Shown here in pieces: positions 43,481 to 52,349 of a stretch of DNA of 64,000 nucleotides (position 1 is the first letter of the stretch; the number at the start of each line of letters is the position of its first letter). The stretch comes from Bog-473 sp963766995 (lineage in GTDB: Bacteria; Actinomycetota; Acidimicrobiia; Acidimicrobiales; RAAP-2): positions 1,054,001-1,118,000 of the forward strand of contig CAVYCE010000001.1 of assembly GCA_963766995.1 (NCBI GenBank), written 5' to 3'. Made by a program: the position numbers and the translations under genes. Under the pieces are notes generated by a model. It ran no database searches. It was not told the DNA's origin and saw only the letters and a list, made by a program, of their open reading frames with translations.

Positions 43481-44770
43481 TCAGGCCACATGTTCCTTCA
43501 CGCGTCCGTCCTCTTCTGGGGTCAGCACCCTCCGCATGGTGGTCAGTCCGATGCCACCAACTAGTGCACCAACCGCAAGGACGATGGTCCACGCCGTGCC
43601 GGCTCGGAAATAGAAGAACGCTCCGGCGATCGACTGCCCAATGGCCGAAGACACGGCCCAAATGATGCCGATCGCCGCGTTATAGCGACCACGCAGGTGC
43701 TCCGGCGCCAACTCGTTGACCAATGCGGGGGACACCGGCTGCCAGATGGTTTCGCCGATGGCAAATACCACCTGGCCCAGACACAGCGCGATGACGGCAC
43801 CGACGGCGCCAAGGACCAATGACGAGGTGGCCAGAATCCAGGAAATCCCCCAGAGCAGACCAACGGCACCCAGGAGCAACGAGCGGCTCCTCCCCTTGAT
43901 GCCAGTCAACACAAAGAGTTGTGCCACCACAATCGTCATCGTGTTCGACGCAACGAGAAGTCCAATCACATGGACGGACAGATGGTCGACGCTGGTGACG
44001 AAGAGGGGAATACCGGCCTCAAACGATCCGTAGCCGCACACGACCATGATGAGCGAGGCAATTACAAAGCGCACCATTCGGCGATCAGCCAAAACCGCCC
44101 GCCAGCCTTGTGATGCGGCGTCGAGCCCTGCTGGCGCCTCAGGCTTTCCGCCGTATCGTCGGAGACTGAGCAAAATGGCGGCCGCAATGAACGTCAATAC
44201 GCCACTCAACGCGTAGAGCACCTGAAAACTACGCAGACTGTGCAGATCAGCCACGGACGATCCGACAAGTGATCCGACCCCTATCCCCACGTTGACCAGC
44301 ATGAAGTTGAGCCCAAATGCGTCTTGGCGATGCTCCTCATCGACCAATCGGGCGATCATCACGTTGATGGCTGACCAAAGGCCCGCTCCACCCGCGGAGA
44401 ACAGCGTGCACGCCACCAGCATGGTTGGCACCGTCGAAGCGAAGCCGATGGAAATCAAGCCGATGGCTTCGATCGGCATCACGATGGCCAACACAATTGA
44501 GGGTCCGTAGCGATCGATGACGGTCCCGTAGAGCGGAGCGAGCGCCACACCGAGCACTGACTCCCAGGCCAACAATGAGGTTGCGGCCAAGACGGGGAGA
44601 TGCCGAATGTGGACGCAGTAGAGGACGAAGAAGACGAACACCACTCCCATGCCGAAGCAGCCAAAGAGGGTGGCCACGAAAAATCGTCGTAGTTGCGGCA
44701 CCAAGAGCGCGTTGGCGTCAAAGGGCAGACGCTTTCGTATCCGATCGCGCACGGACGGTCGTTTCGTCAT
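43481..44770 (-). CDS. MFS transporter
   Basis: A 429-residue polytopic membrane protein of the major facilitator superfamily with twelve predicted helices. The G-x-x-x-D-R-x-G motif A appears as Y-G-T-V-I-D-R-Y-G-P between helices 2 and 3. A drug or metabolite exporter is the usual role of this type; the substrate is unknown. ATG 44770 is used because the N-terminal M-T-K-R-P-S-V-R-D-R-I-R-K-R tail leads straight into the first helix, whereas a longer reading to 44956 crosses the divergent gene's promoter. It is divergent from the gene at 44948. Confidence 0.93.
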   Translation of the reverse strand: MTKRPSVRDRIRKRLPFDANALLVPQLRRFFVATLFGCFGMGVVFVFFVLYCVHIRHLPVLAATSLLAWESVLGVALAPLYGTVIDRYGPSIVLAIVMPIEAIGLISIGFASTVPTMLVACTLFSAGGAGLWSAINVMIARLVDEEHRQDAFGLNFMLVNVGIGVGSLVGSSVADLHSLRSFQVLYALSGVLTFIAAAILLSLRRYGGKPEAPAGLDAASQGWRAVLADRRMVRFVIASLIMVVCGYGSFEAGIPLFVTSVDHLSVHVIGLLVASNTMTIVVAQLFVLTGIKGRSRSLLLGAVGLLWGISWILATSSLVLGAVGAVIALCLGQVVFAIGETIWQPVSPALVNELAPEHLRGRYNAAIGIIWAVSSAIGQSIAGAFFYFRAGTAWTIVLAVGALVGGIGLTTMRRVLTPEEDGRVKEHVA

Positions 44771-44935
44771 ATTCACCGAATGTCCTGCCGGTATTGGATT
44801 GTCAACGGACGTCTCACGGTCCCCGCCCATCTCTCGGGATGCCCTGCTGAAGGGCTTGACACTCCATCCAAGCGTTGGGAAACAGTGCCTCGCCGTGTGA
44901 CGACTGACCCATACGCCAGTTGCTCTCGAAGTCAC

Positions 44936-44947
44936 TAGCCTACCTAC
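44936..44947 (+). promoter_or_regulatory. Putative leaderless promoter
   Basis: TAGCCT (44936-44941) plus six bases precedes GTG 44948, the same TANNNT-N6-RTG pattern as at three other genes in the window. No ribosome binding site is seen. Confidence 0.5.
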
Positions 44948-45853
44948 GTGCTTCAAGGACGCTGGCGGAGAATTGTCGAGAAGTTTGACGAGATCAGGCC
45001 CGTAGGGCCCTCAACGGTTGGAGGGGCGCTCGTCGGTGGCGCTTCCCTCTTAGTTGGTCGACATCGAGGTGTTCTTTCAGTTGACGTGGCCTTGGCCAGC
45101 ATGGCCGCGTTCCTTTTCGGAGTCCTCATTGCCTTCACCATTGTGCGGACGCGCGACCGCCTCGTCTTGGTGCAGAACCTGGTGGCGAGTGGGAACTCTG
45201 ATCTGCTTTCGATTCACCGAATGGTGTCCGTGTTTGATGAAGATGTGTCGGCAGATATCCGTCACCTCATCGATAGCCACATCACCAATCAGATCGATTA
45301 CCGGTTGGTCGACTACCACATGGCATCACCTTCATTTCAAGCCATCTTCGAGGCAATCGTCGCTTTGAATCCCGATAGTCGACAGAGGGAACAGGTCTAT
45401 CGAGTCATGGTGGAGATGGTGGCGAGCGGTGGCAATGATCGCGCCCAGATTGAAGCGGTGACCGGACAGGAATTGTCGGCCCTCGAATGGAGCGCACTTG
45501 GCCTCTTGCTCCTTGTCCTCCTTGGGCTGATCGCCGTGCTACCTGGTGGCTCCATACTGGGTGCCATCGTCGCCGGCCTGCTTGGCGGCACTTTGGTCAC
45601 GTTGATGATCCTCTTGCGCAAACTCGATTCGTTGCGTTGGCACGAACGGGTGACAATTTGGGAGCCGACAGCGCGCCTGTTCAGAAGCATGGATCTGGAC
45701 CCGTATGTGCCACGCCATGTCATCGAGACGGGCCGATTCATTCCAGACGGGCGATTCAGGATGGTCGAATATCCGAAGCGCTACCCAGATCGCTCGACCA
45801 AGAAAGTCACATTGGTCGACCCTGAGATTGAACCCACTCCTTCATCTGCGTAG
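44948..45853 (+). CDS. Membrane protein, DUF4239 (bestrophin-like) topology
   Basis: A 301-residue protein. Two N-terminal hydrophobic segments (about 25-62) are followed by a helical soluble stretch of about 110 residues, two more membrane segments (about 177-215, L-L-L-L-V-L-L-G-L-I-A-V-L-P-G-G), and a charged tail with W-E-P-T-A-R-L-F and R-F-R-M-V-E-Y-P-K-R-Y. The two-plus-two helix arrangement resembles DUF4239/bestrophin-like proteins, but I see no diagnostic motif. The GTG start follows the promoter noted upstream. It is divergent from the MFS gene. Confidence 0.6.
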   Translation: MLQGRWRRIVEKFDEIRPVGPSTVGGALVGGASLLVGRHRGVLSVDVALASMAAFLFGVLIAFTIVRTRDRLVLVQNLVASGNSDLLSIHRMVSVFDEDVSADIRHLIDSHITNQIDYRLVDYHMASPSFQAIFEAIVALNPDSRQREQVYRVMVEMVASGGNDRAQIEAVTGQELSALEWSALGLLLLVLLGLIAVLPGGSILGAIVAGLLGGTLVTLMILLRKLDSLRWHERVTIWEPTARLFRSMDLDPYVPRHVIETGRFIPDGRFRMVEYPKRYPDRSTKKVTLVDPEIEPTPSSA

Positions 45854-45882
45854 TTCCGGCGCGGCTCGATTCATGGGCCGAT

Positions 45883-46266
45883 TTACAGCGGTTCGTCCAC
45901 TTGCTCCATGAACTCGAGACGAATGCCGCCGGGTGCATCGACGAAGGCGATGCGGCGAGTGCCGAAGGTGCCCGAGACCACTCGGGGTCCCCACAACACG
46001 GTGCCGTGCCGAGCCAGCTCGGCATCGAGGTTGTCCACGAACAGGGCCGGGTGAAGGAACCCTTCAAGCGGTAGATCGGTGGCGTCTTCGTAGATCGCCT
46101 TGGTGAATAAGGTGAGGTTGAGAACGCCCAGAGTGACATCGGCGCGGCGTCCGTTCTCCCATGTGACAGGTTCGGTGACTTCGGCGCCGGCTTCTCGATA
46201 CCACGCACACGCGGCTTCGAGATCGACCACCTTGACGGCCAGGTTGGCGATTCCAGTGACAGGCAT
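45883..46266 (-). CDS. VOC-family (glyoxalase-like) protein
   Basis: A 127-residue single VOC domain pair with the repeated beta-alpha-beta-beta-beta pattern: V-T-G-I-A-N-L-A-V-K-V-V-D at the start, L-T-L-F-T-K, H-P-A-L-F-V-D-N-L-D in the second half, and F-V-D-A-P-G-G-I-R-L-E-F-M-E-Q near the end. The final Glu is in the usual metal-ligand position. VOC proteins include glyoxalases, dioxygenases and antibiotic-binding proteins; the substrate is unknown here. It lies after the pheA gene on the same strand by 35 bases, with no obvious functional tie. Confidence 0.85.
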   Translation of the reverse strand: MPVTGIANLAVKVVDLEAACAWYREAGAEVTEPVTWENGRRADVTLGVLNLTLFTKAIYEDATDLPLEGFLHPALFVDNLDAELARHGTVLWGPRVVSGTFGTRRIAFVDAPGGIRLEFMEQVDEPL

Positions 46267-46301
46267 CGGCGAATGGTACGTCGATGCTCAGAAGCGAACG
46301 G

Positions 46302-47234
46302 TCAGTCGATGGATGAGCGCAAAGCAGTGAGCCACTCGTCGGCTGACTGCCAGGCCGCATCGGCCTCTCGGCGCCTATCCGCACTTTGTTCCCCTGCAGC
46401 CGGGTACGAACCGAGGAACTTCACGCCGGCCAGGCTCGCATGCAGGTCTCGCAGGCAGTCGGCGATTACCTCGTCACCAACGTGACCGCTCAGGTCGATC
46501 ACGAAGCAGTAGTCACCGAGTCCCTGTTTGGTTGGCCTCGATTCGAGTTTGGTGAGGTTGATGTTGCGGGCCGAGAACTGTCCCAGAATCCCGTGCAGGC
46601 TTCCCGGGTGATCGGCACGTTGGAAGCAAACGATGCTGGTCTTGTCGTGGCCGGTGGGCTTGGGCACTCGACCTCGGGCCACGGCCACAAATCTCGTCTG
46701 ATTTTCGGGGTGATCCTCTACGTCTTCGGACAGGATCGTGAGTCCGTAGGTTTCTGCCGCTAGCCGTGGGGCGATCGCTGCACCGTCTTTCGAGTCCGAA
46801 CTCCCGAGGACGCGGGCGGCATCAGCCGTCGAGTTGGCGGCCAGCTGTTCGGCCTGGGGTAGGTGCTGAGCCAGGAACTTCTGACATTGGGCCAGGGCGT
46901 GAGGATAGGAAGCCACTTGGTGGATGTTTTCCATGGACACCCCAGGCTTAGCCATGAGGTGGAGATGGATGTCCATGACCACTTCGCGCTGGACATAGAG
47001 GTCGACGTCAAAGATGAGGCCATCGATGGTGGCACTCACCGTCCCTTCAATAGCGTTCTCAATGGGCACGAAGCCCAGGTCCACGGTGCCCTGGGCCACG
47101 GCTTCGAGCACGCCTGTGATGGTGCCGATCGGCGTGAGATTGGCCCCGGCCAAGTCTGGCTGGGTCAGCAATGCCTCCTGGGTGAAGGTGGCAGCCGGGC
47201 CGAAATAGGCCACCGTGGTCGCAGGAGGGTTCAC
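46302..47234 (-). CDS. pheA: Prephenate dehydratase
   Basis: A 310-residue enzyme that converts prephenate to phenylpyruvate on the way to phenylalanine. The catalytic domain (about 8-190) opens with V-A-Y-F-G-P-A-A-T-F-T-Q-E-A and holds the catalytic Thr-Arg-Phe motif in N-Q-T-R-F. The C-terminal ACT regulatory domain (about 205-285) has the L-E-S-R-P motif that binds phenylalanine for feedback control. Length is that of a monofunctional PheA, without chorismate mutase. The start is GTG 47234. It is divergent from larB, with promoters for both in the 23-base gap. Confidence 0.95.
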   Translation of the reverse strand: MNPPATTVAYFGPAATFTQEALLTQPDLAGANLTPIGTITGVLEAVAQGTVDLGFVPIENAIEGTVSATIDGLIFDVDLYVQREVVMDIHLHLMAKPGVSMENIHQVASYPHALAQCQKFLAQHLPQAEQLAANSTADAARVLGSSDSKDGAAIAPRLAAETYGLTILSEDVEDHPENQTRFVAVARGRVPKPTGHDKTSIVCFQRADHPGSLHGILGQFSARNINLTKLESRPTKQGLGDYCFVIDLSGHVGDEVIADCLRDLHASLAGVKFLGSYPAAGEQSADRRREADAAWQSADEWLTALRSSID

Positions 47235-47257
47235 ACCCGGGCAGGATAGAGCAGGTC

Positions 47258-48019
47258 ATGGATGCTTCTTCGCTTCGCGCGCTCATCGAGCAGGTCGCCT
47301 CGGGTGACTGCACGCCCGACGAGGCCGTCCGCCAGCTGCGCCGCCTTCCGTACGCCGACCTCGGATTCGCCCGGGTAGATCACCACCGAGACCTCCGCCA
47401 AGGGATGCCCGAGGCGGTCTACGGGCCTGGAAAGTCCCCGGAACACTGTGCTGCCATCGTGGCCGAACTGCTGAGGGCCTCCGAAGGTCCGGTCCTGATC
47501 ACCCGGGCCAGCGGCGATCAGGTCAAGGCGATCGGAGCAGTCACGATCCCACTGGGTTTCGGGTCCGGAGAGGTGGTGGCGACCGGAGAGACCAATATCG
47601 TTTCCTTCCGGCCGGCTCCACATCGCGCGGGGCACGTCGTGGTGGTGACGGCTGGAACGGCTGACCTCCCCGTCGCCAGTGAATGTGGAGTGGTCTTGCG
47701 ATCGCTCGGCTTCGAGCCCTCCATCCTCGTCGACTGCGGTGTGGCTGGACTCCACCGTTTACTCGACCAGGTCGACACCATCGCCATGGCTGACGCCGTG
47801 GTGGTCATCGCTGGCATGGAAGGGGCTCTGGCCAGTGTGGTCGGTGGCCTCACTCCGGCCCCGGTGGTGGCTGTGCCCACCAGCGCGGGATACGGCGCTG
47901 CACTCGAAGGGGTCACCGCGTTGCTTTCCATGCTGGCCTCGTGCTCGTCCGGCATCACCGTCGTCGGCATCGATAATGGATATGGCGCGGCCTGCGCCAT
48001 CGCCCGGCTCATGCCATGA
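47258..48019 (+). CDS. larB: Nickel-pincer nucleotide cofactor biosynthesis protein LarB
   Basis: A 253-residue protein related to AIR carboxylase. LarB carboxylates nicotinic acid adenine dinucleotide and cleaves the phosphoanhydride bond, the first step of the nickel-pincer nucleotide (NPN) cofactor. Visible family segments are D-E-A-V-R-Q-L-R-R-L-P-Y-A, V-T-A-G-T-A-D-L-P-V-A-S-E, G-V-A-G-L-H-R-L and V-I-A-G-M-E-G-A-L-A-S-V-V-G-G. Its stop overlaps the larC start (ATGA at 48016-48019), so the two are coupled. ATG 47258 is used, 23 bases from the divergent pheA start. Confidence 0.95.
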   Translation: MDASSLRALIEQVASGDCTPDEAVRQLRRLPYADLGFARVDHHRDLRQGMPEAVYGPGKSPEHCAAIVAELLRASEGPVLITRASGDQVKAIGAVTIPLGFGSGEVVATGETNIVSFRPAPHRAGHVVVVTAGTADLPVASECGVVLRSLGFEPSILVDCGVAGLHRLLDQVDTIAMADAVVVIAGMEGALASVVGGLTPAPVVAVPTSAGYGAALEGVTALLSMLASCSSGITVVGIDNGYGAACAIARLMP

Positions 48020-49254
48020 GTGTTGAGAACTCTGTCAACACCGAGACGGTGGCCTGGTTTCATTGCTTCGCCGGCATCGCCGGAGACATGGCGTTGGGTT
48101 CACTGGTCGATGCCGGCGCCGACCTCGGTGAGGTGCGTGTCCTCTTGGAGCGACTCGACCTGCCCGGCTGGGATTTGCAGATCGATGACGCCATGCGCGG
48201 CGGTGTGGCCTGCGTGCGAGCGGTGGTGACCGGTGATGACGACGTGGTGGTGCGCACGCACGCGCACATCGTCGACCTCATTACTCGAGCTGCGCTCCCC
48301 GATCGGGTGACCCAGCGGGCGCTTTCGGTGTTCCTCCGCCTGGCCCAAGTGGAGGGCGCACTCCACCGCCGGCCGGTGGACCAGGTCCACTTCCACGAGG
48401 TGGGAGGGCACGATGCCCTCATCGACATCGTGGGCACTGCGGCCGCGCTTGAAGTACTCGGAGTGGATGTCATCACGGCATCGGCAGTCGCCACGGGGAG
48501 CGGCATGGTTCGCAGCGCCCATGGAATGCTCCCCAATCCATCGCCGGCCGCAGTCCGATTGCTTGAAGGCATTCCCACGTATGGGCGCGACACCCGCATT
48601 GAGCTGACCACACCCACTGGAGCCGCGCTGTTGTCCGCATTGGCGTCGACGTTCGGTCCGATGCCCGCCATGGAGGTCGTCAGCTCCGGGTTCGGCGGCG
48701 GTGCCGGCGAAATCGACGACCTGCCCAACTGCACCCAAGTGGTGATCGGTCATCGTTCCGCCGACGGCGATGTGGGTTCGGGTCAGCCGGCGTGGTTGTT
48801 GGAAGTCAACCTGGACGATGTCACGGGTGAACAGCTCGGTTACGCCGTGGCCTCGGCTCTGGAGGCCGGCGCCTTCGATGCCTGGATCAGCCCGGTCACC
48901 ATGAAAAAGGGCCGTCCTGGTCACGTGCTCCACGTCCTGGCCGACGCGGCCCATCTCGAAGTGATGCGTCACACGGTGCAAGGTGCGACGGGCACCTTCG
49001 GCCTTCGAGCCACGCCCGTCGAGCGCTGGCCCTCGTCGCGGACCATGGGTCAGGTAATCCTCGATGGCATGGTGGTGCGCATGAAGGTGGGGGCGGGGCG
49101 GGCCAAGCCCGAGTTCGACGATGTGGCCGCCGTGGCCTCGAAGACCGGTGCGTCTCTGCATGACGTGTCAGCCCGGGCGCACGCGGCCTGGATGGCGGGC
49201 CAGGACCAGGTGGCATCTGGTCCCCGTGGTGGCGATGGCGACGCCTCAGCCTGA
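48016..49254 (+). CDS. larC: Nickel-pincer cofactor biosynthesis protein LarC (nickel insertion)
   Basis: A 412-residue CTP-dependent cyclometallase that inserts nickel into the NPN precursor. The N-terminal segment F-H-C-F-A-G-I-A-G-D-M-A-L-G-S-L-V-D-A-G, the H-F-H-E-V-G-G-H-D-A-L-I-D-I metal region, L-E-V-N-L-D-D-V-T-G-E and K-K-G-R-P-G-H-V-L are conserved. In lactobacilli LarC is made from two frames by programmed frameshifting; here the reading frame is single and unbroken. Downstream, the PLP decarboxylase start touches this stop (TGATG), so larB-larC-decarboxylase form one operon. larE, the third biosynthetic gene, is at 56289. Confidence 0.95.
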   Translation: MSVENSVNTETVAWFHCFAGIAGDMALGSLVDAGADLGEVRVLLERLDLPGWDLQIDDAMRGGVACVRAVVTGDDDVVVRTHAHIVDLITRAALPDRVTQRALSVFLRLAQVEGALHRRPVDQVHFHEVGGHDALIDIVGTAAALEVLGVDVITASAVATGSGMVRSAHGMLPNPSPAAVRLLEGIPTYGRDTRIELTTPTGAALLSALASTFGPMPAMEVVSSGFGGGAGEIDDLPNCTQVVIGHRSADGDVGSGQPAWLLEVNLDDVTGEQLGYAVASALEAGAFDAWISPVTMKKGRPGHVLHVLADAAHLEVMRHTVQGATGTFGLRATPVERWPSSRTMGQVILDGMVVRMKVGAGRAKPEFDDVAAVASKTGASLHDVSARAHAAWMAGQDQVASGPRGGDGDASA

Positions 49255-50615
49255 TGGCGGGGAGCATGTTCGAATACGACGAGTCCATGACCGACCTGGT
49301 CATGGACTTCTGCCGTGAGCGTCTGAGCCTCAACCCGGTCCCACTCGATTTCGGGGGCACCGGCACCGCACTGGCGGCCGAGATCGACGGACTAATGCGG
49401 CCCGGCGGCAACGACGCCGGCGAGGTGCTGCGACTCTTCGTCGACAAGCTGGCCACCGCCGTGGTCTCCTGCGACAGCCCGCGCTTTCTCTCATTCATCC
49501 CGGCCGCACCCACCAAGGCCGCACTCCTCTTCGACATGTTCGTCTCGTGCTCATCGCTGCATGGCACGTCGTGGCTCGAAGCGGCCGGGGTTGTGGCGGC
49601 AGAGAACCAAGCGCTTCGCGTCATCGCCGACGTGGCGGGACTTCCACTCACGGCGGGCGGTTGTTTCGTGGCTGGAGGATCGGCCGGCAACCTGTCGGCA
49701 CTGGTGGTGGCCAGGGACACGGCTGGCCATCGGCGCGGCAGCCCCGCTCCGGCGCGACCACTGGTGGCGGTCAGCGAAGACGCCCATTCGTCGGTAGGCA
49801 AGGCGCTCCATGTCATTGGCGTCGATGCGTTGGTGGTGTCCACTCCAAATCACCGCTTGACCGGTGACGGATTGCGTACGGTGTTGGCCGCGCACCCGGA
49901 TGCCGATGATGTCATCGCCGTGGTGGCCACTGCGGGAACCACCAATGCCGGAATTGTCGACGACCTCGCTGGCGTGGCCGACGTGGCCGCCGAGCGGAAT
50001 CTCTGGTTCCACATCGACGGCGCCTACGGGGGTGCGGCCCTGTTCGCACCGAGTGTTCGTTCCAAGTTCAACGGATTCGAACGGGCTGACTCGTGCATCG
50101 TCGATCCCCACAAATGGTTGTTCGCCCCATTCGACTGCGCCGCCCTCCTCTACCGCCAACCCAATGTGGCCAAGGCCGTGCATACGCAGGATGCCTCGTA
50201 TCTCGATGTCCTGCACACCGACAACCCCGAGGAATGGAATCCAAGCGACTACGCCTACCACCTGACCCGCCGGGCTCGAGGGCTGCCGCTGTGGTTCTCA
50301 ATGGCCGTCAACGGACTCGACGCCTACCGGGACGCGGTCGAAGCGGCACTCGCGACGGCCCAACGGGCAGCAGAAATGATCGACGAGTTGCCACACACCG
50401 AGGTGGTACGGCCGCCAGACCTCTCGGTGGTGCTTTTCCGGCGTCATGGCTGGTCCAAGTCGGACTACGACCAGTGGTCCGCCCGTCTCCTGTCCGATCA
50501 GATCGGCTTCGTGACGCCAACGGTGTGGGAGGGCGAGACGGTCGCTCGCTTCGCCTTTCTCCATCCGAATACCACTGAAGCCATGGTGCGCGAGATCCTC
50601 GACACCATGGCTTAA
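49254..50615 (+). CDS. Group II PLP-dependent amino acid decarboxylase
   Basis: A 453-residue fold-type I enzyme of the aromatic-L-amino-acid/glutamate/diaminobutyrate decarboxylase family. The Schiff-base Lys is K287 in V-D-P-H-K-W-L-F. A-T-A-G-T-T-N-A-G and H-I-D-G-A-Y-G-G complete the cofactor site, and F-L-S-F-I-P-A-A-P is typical of tyrosine/aromatic decarboxylase relatives. The substrate cannot be assigned; an aromatic or acidic amino acid is likely. ATG 49254 overlaps the larC stop by one base. A start 12 bases later (M-F-E-Y) is also possible. Its stop overlaps the convergent ureohydrolase stop at TTAA (50612-50615). Confidence 0.92.
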   Translation: MAGSMFEYDESMTDLVMDFCRERLSLNPVPLDFGGTGTALAAEIDGLMRPGGNDAGEVLRLFVDKLATAVVSCDSPRFLSFIPAAPTKAALLFDMFVSCSSLHGTSWLEAAGVVAAENQALRVIADVAGLPLTAGGCFVAGGSAGNLSALVVARDTAGHRRGSPAPARPLVAVSEDAHSSVGKALHVIGVDALVVSTPNHRLTGDGLRTVLAAHPDADDVIAVVATAGTTNAGIVDDLAGVADVAAERNLWFHIDGAYGGAALFAPSVRSKFNGFERADSCIVDPHKWLFAPFDCAALLYRQPNVAKAVHTQDASYLDVLHTDNPEEWNPSDYAYHLTRRARGLPLWFSMAVNGLDAYRDAVEAALATAQRAAEMIDELPHTEVVRPPDLSVVLFRRHGWSKSDYDQWSARLLSDQIGFVTPTVWEGETVARFAFLHPNTTEAMVREILDTMA

Positions 50616-51628
50616 GGGCGCCGGCGTTCTAGCAGGGGGTCGCCCGGTTGGCGCATGGTCTCGCCGGCCAATTGCCGACGACGCCAGGCCATGCCCGAGA
50701 GTGCTTCGAGCACGATTCGGTTGCCGAGATACGCCGTGACTTCTGACTGGTCATAGGGCGGGGACACCTCGACCACGTCGATGCCGGCCAACGGGAGCTC
50801 CATGGCCAGGCGACGCACGGCATCGAGGAGTTGGCGACTGCTCAGTCCCCCGGGTTCGGGTGTGCCGGTGCCGGGTGCCATGCCAGGGTCGACCACGTCG
50901 ACGTCGACCGAGAGAAAGACCGCATCACAGTCATCTAAAGCGATGGACGTGGCCTCCGACAGCACCTCGTCAAGGCCGCGCTGGACCACTTCAGTCATCT
51001 CAAAACTGCGCATTCCCTGCTCGGCCATCCAGGCCAGGGTCTCAGGCTCGGGCCAATAGCCGCGCAACCCGACCTGCAAGAAACGATCGCCCCGTGTTGC
51101 CCCCGACTCGATCAGACGGCGCATCGGCGTGCCGTGCCCGTGCAGCGATCCGAACTGGCTGTCGCCGGTGTCGGCATGCGCATCAAAATGGATGACCGAC
51201 ACGCGGCCCCATCCCACGTGATGCGCCACTCCGGTGATGTCGGGCAGGGCGATGGTGTGGTCGCCCCCCAATATGACGGGGATGGCTCCCGACCGGGCCA
51301 CCTGCGTCACTGCCGCTTCAAGCCGGGCCAGCGCTATCTCGGTTTCGCCCGGTGGCATGACGATGTCGCCCACGTCGACCACACCCAGCTCGCCAAGGGG
51401 CTCGACATCGAGCGCAAGGTGCGGGCGATGGCCGTCGTGCGGGAGATAGTCGGTGATGCGGATGGCCTGTGGACCGAATCGGCAACCAGGTCGATGCGAG
51501 GTGCCACTGTCGAATGGTGCGCCGATGATGACTGCTCCGGCACCGGCGTAGCTGGCTGGCACGTCGAGGTCGGCAGCCGGCACGCCAATGAAGGTGGCGT
51601 CGGGTCCGAACATGTTGCCCGTTCGCAT
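50612..51628 (-). CDS. Ureohydrolase family enzyme (agmatinase-like)
   Basis: A 338-residue binuclear manganese hydrolase of the arginase/agmatinase fold. The metal-binding motifs are G-G-D-H-T, F-D-A-H-A-D-T and S-V-D-V-D-V-V-D-P. The N-terminal extension and G-A-P-F-D-S-G-T-S-H-R-P-G are typical of agmatinase or guanidinobutyrase/guanidinopropionase. The family splits a guanidino group to urea and an amine. ATG 51628 is preferred; an upstream in-frame start at 51727 overlaps the DsbA-like gene. It lies 11 bases after that gene on the same strand. A convergent decarboxylase opposite suggests polyamine or arginine-derived metabolism, but this is only suggestive. Confidence 0.9.
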   Translation of the reverse strand: MRTGNMFGPDATFIGVPAADLDVPASYAGAGAVIIGAPFDSGTSHRPGCRFGPQAIRITDYLPHDGHRPHLALDVEPLGELGVVDVGDIVMPPGETEIALARLEAAVTQVARSGAIPVILGGDHTIALPDITGVAHHVGWGRVSVIHFDAHADTGDSQFGSLHGHGTPMRRLIESGATRGDRFLQVGLRGYWPEPETLAWMAEQGMRSFEMTEVVQRGLDEVLSEATSIALDDCDAVFLSVDVDVVDPGMAPGTGTPEPGGLSSRQLLDAVRRLAMELPLAGIDVVEVSPPYDQSEVTAYLGNRIVLEALSGMAWRRRQLAGETMRQPGDPLLERRRP

Positions 51629-51639
51629 GGTGAGCGACG

Positions 51640-52290
51640 CTAGGTCGCGTTCACCTCGGTCCGCTCCCAGGCCCGACGGAGCACGAGGACCATCGTCTCG
51701 ACGTCCTGCGCACCCGGAATGGCCCACTTGCCGTTCATCACGAAGTGCGGCACCCCGGAGACACCCATTTCGGACGCCGCTTGTTCGTCGGCGCGGACCT
51801 CAGCGGTCAGCGCGTCGCTCTCCAGCATCTGTTGGACGGAGGTGGCGTCCAGCCCAGCCGCCGTGGCCACCTCGACCAGCACCGTGTGATCGGAAATGAG
51901 CCGTCCGTCGGTGAAGTAGGCGGCGAACAACCCCTTGACCACGGCCTCTTCGGCTGCAGTGCCACGGGCAGCCTGAGCCACCCGGTGCGCATCGAAGGTA
52001 CTGCCCAGCTGGATGCCACCAAAGTCGAACGGCATTCCCACCTCGTGGCCGAACGCCGTCAGCCGGTCGTGCCCGGCCTGCACCTGCGCCGGGCTCATGC
52101 CGTACTTGGCTGCCAGTACTTCTTCCATCGACTGGCTGCGCCGAGCCGGCGCACGCGGGTCAAGCTCGAATGCGTGATGAGTGACGGTGATGTCCTCGCC
52201 ATGCTCGAACTGGGCCCGGGCGACGTCGAGCCGGTAGACACCGAGGGCGCACCACGGGCAGGCGAAGTCGGACCACAGATCGATGTGCAC
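51640..52290 (-). CDS. DsbA-family oxidoreductase (FrnE-like)
   Basis: A 216-residue thioredoxin-fold protein with active-site C-P-W-C at residues 11-14, an inserted helical domain, and cis-Pro loop G-V-P-H-F. There is no signal peptide, so it is cytoplasmic, as are FrnE-type proteins that isomerise or reduce disulphides, or handle glutathione/mycothiol-type adducts. The long helical insertion (A-A-K-Y-G-M-S-P-A-Q-V) is characteristic. It stands 11 bases upstream of the ureohydrolase gene on the same strand and may share a transcript with it. Confidence 0.93.
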   Translation of the reverse strand: MHIDLWSDFACPWCALGVYRLDVARAQFEHGEDITVTHHAFELDPRAPARRSQSMEEVLAAKYGMSPAQVQAGHDRLTAFGHEVGMPFDFGGIQLGSTFDAHRVAQAARGTAAEEAVVKGLFAAYFTDGRLISDHTVLVEVATAAGLDATSVQQMLESDALTAEVRADEQAASEMGVSGVPHFVMNGKWAIPGAQDVETMVLVLRRAWERTEVNAT

Positions 52291-52349
52291 GAAACGACGC
52301 TATCGCCAAAGGCATCTTTCCGAGCGGCTGGATGACCCAACTGGCAGTG

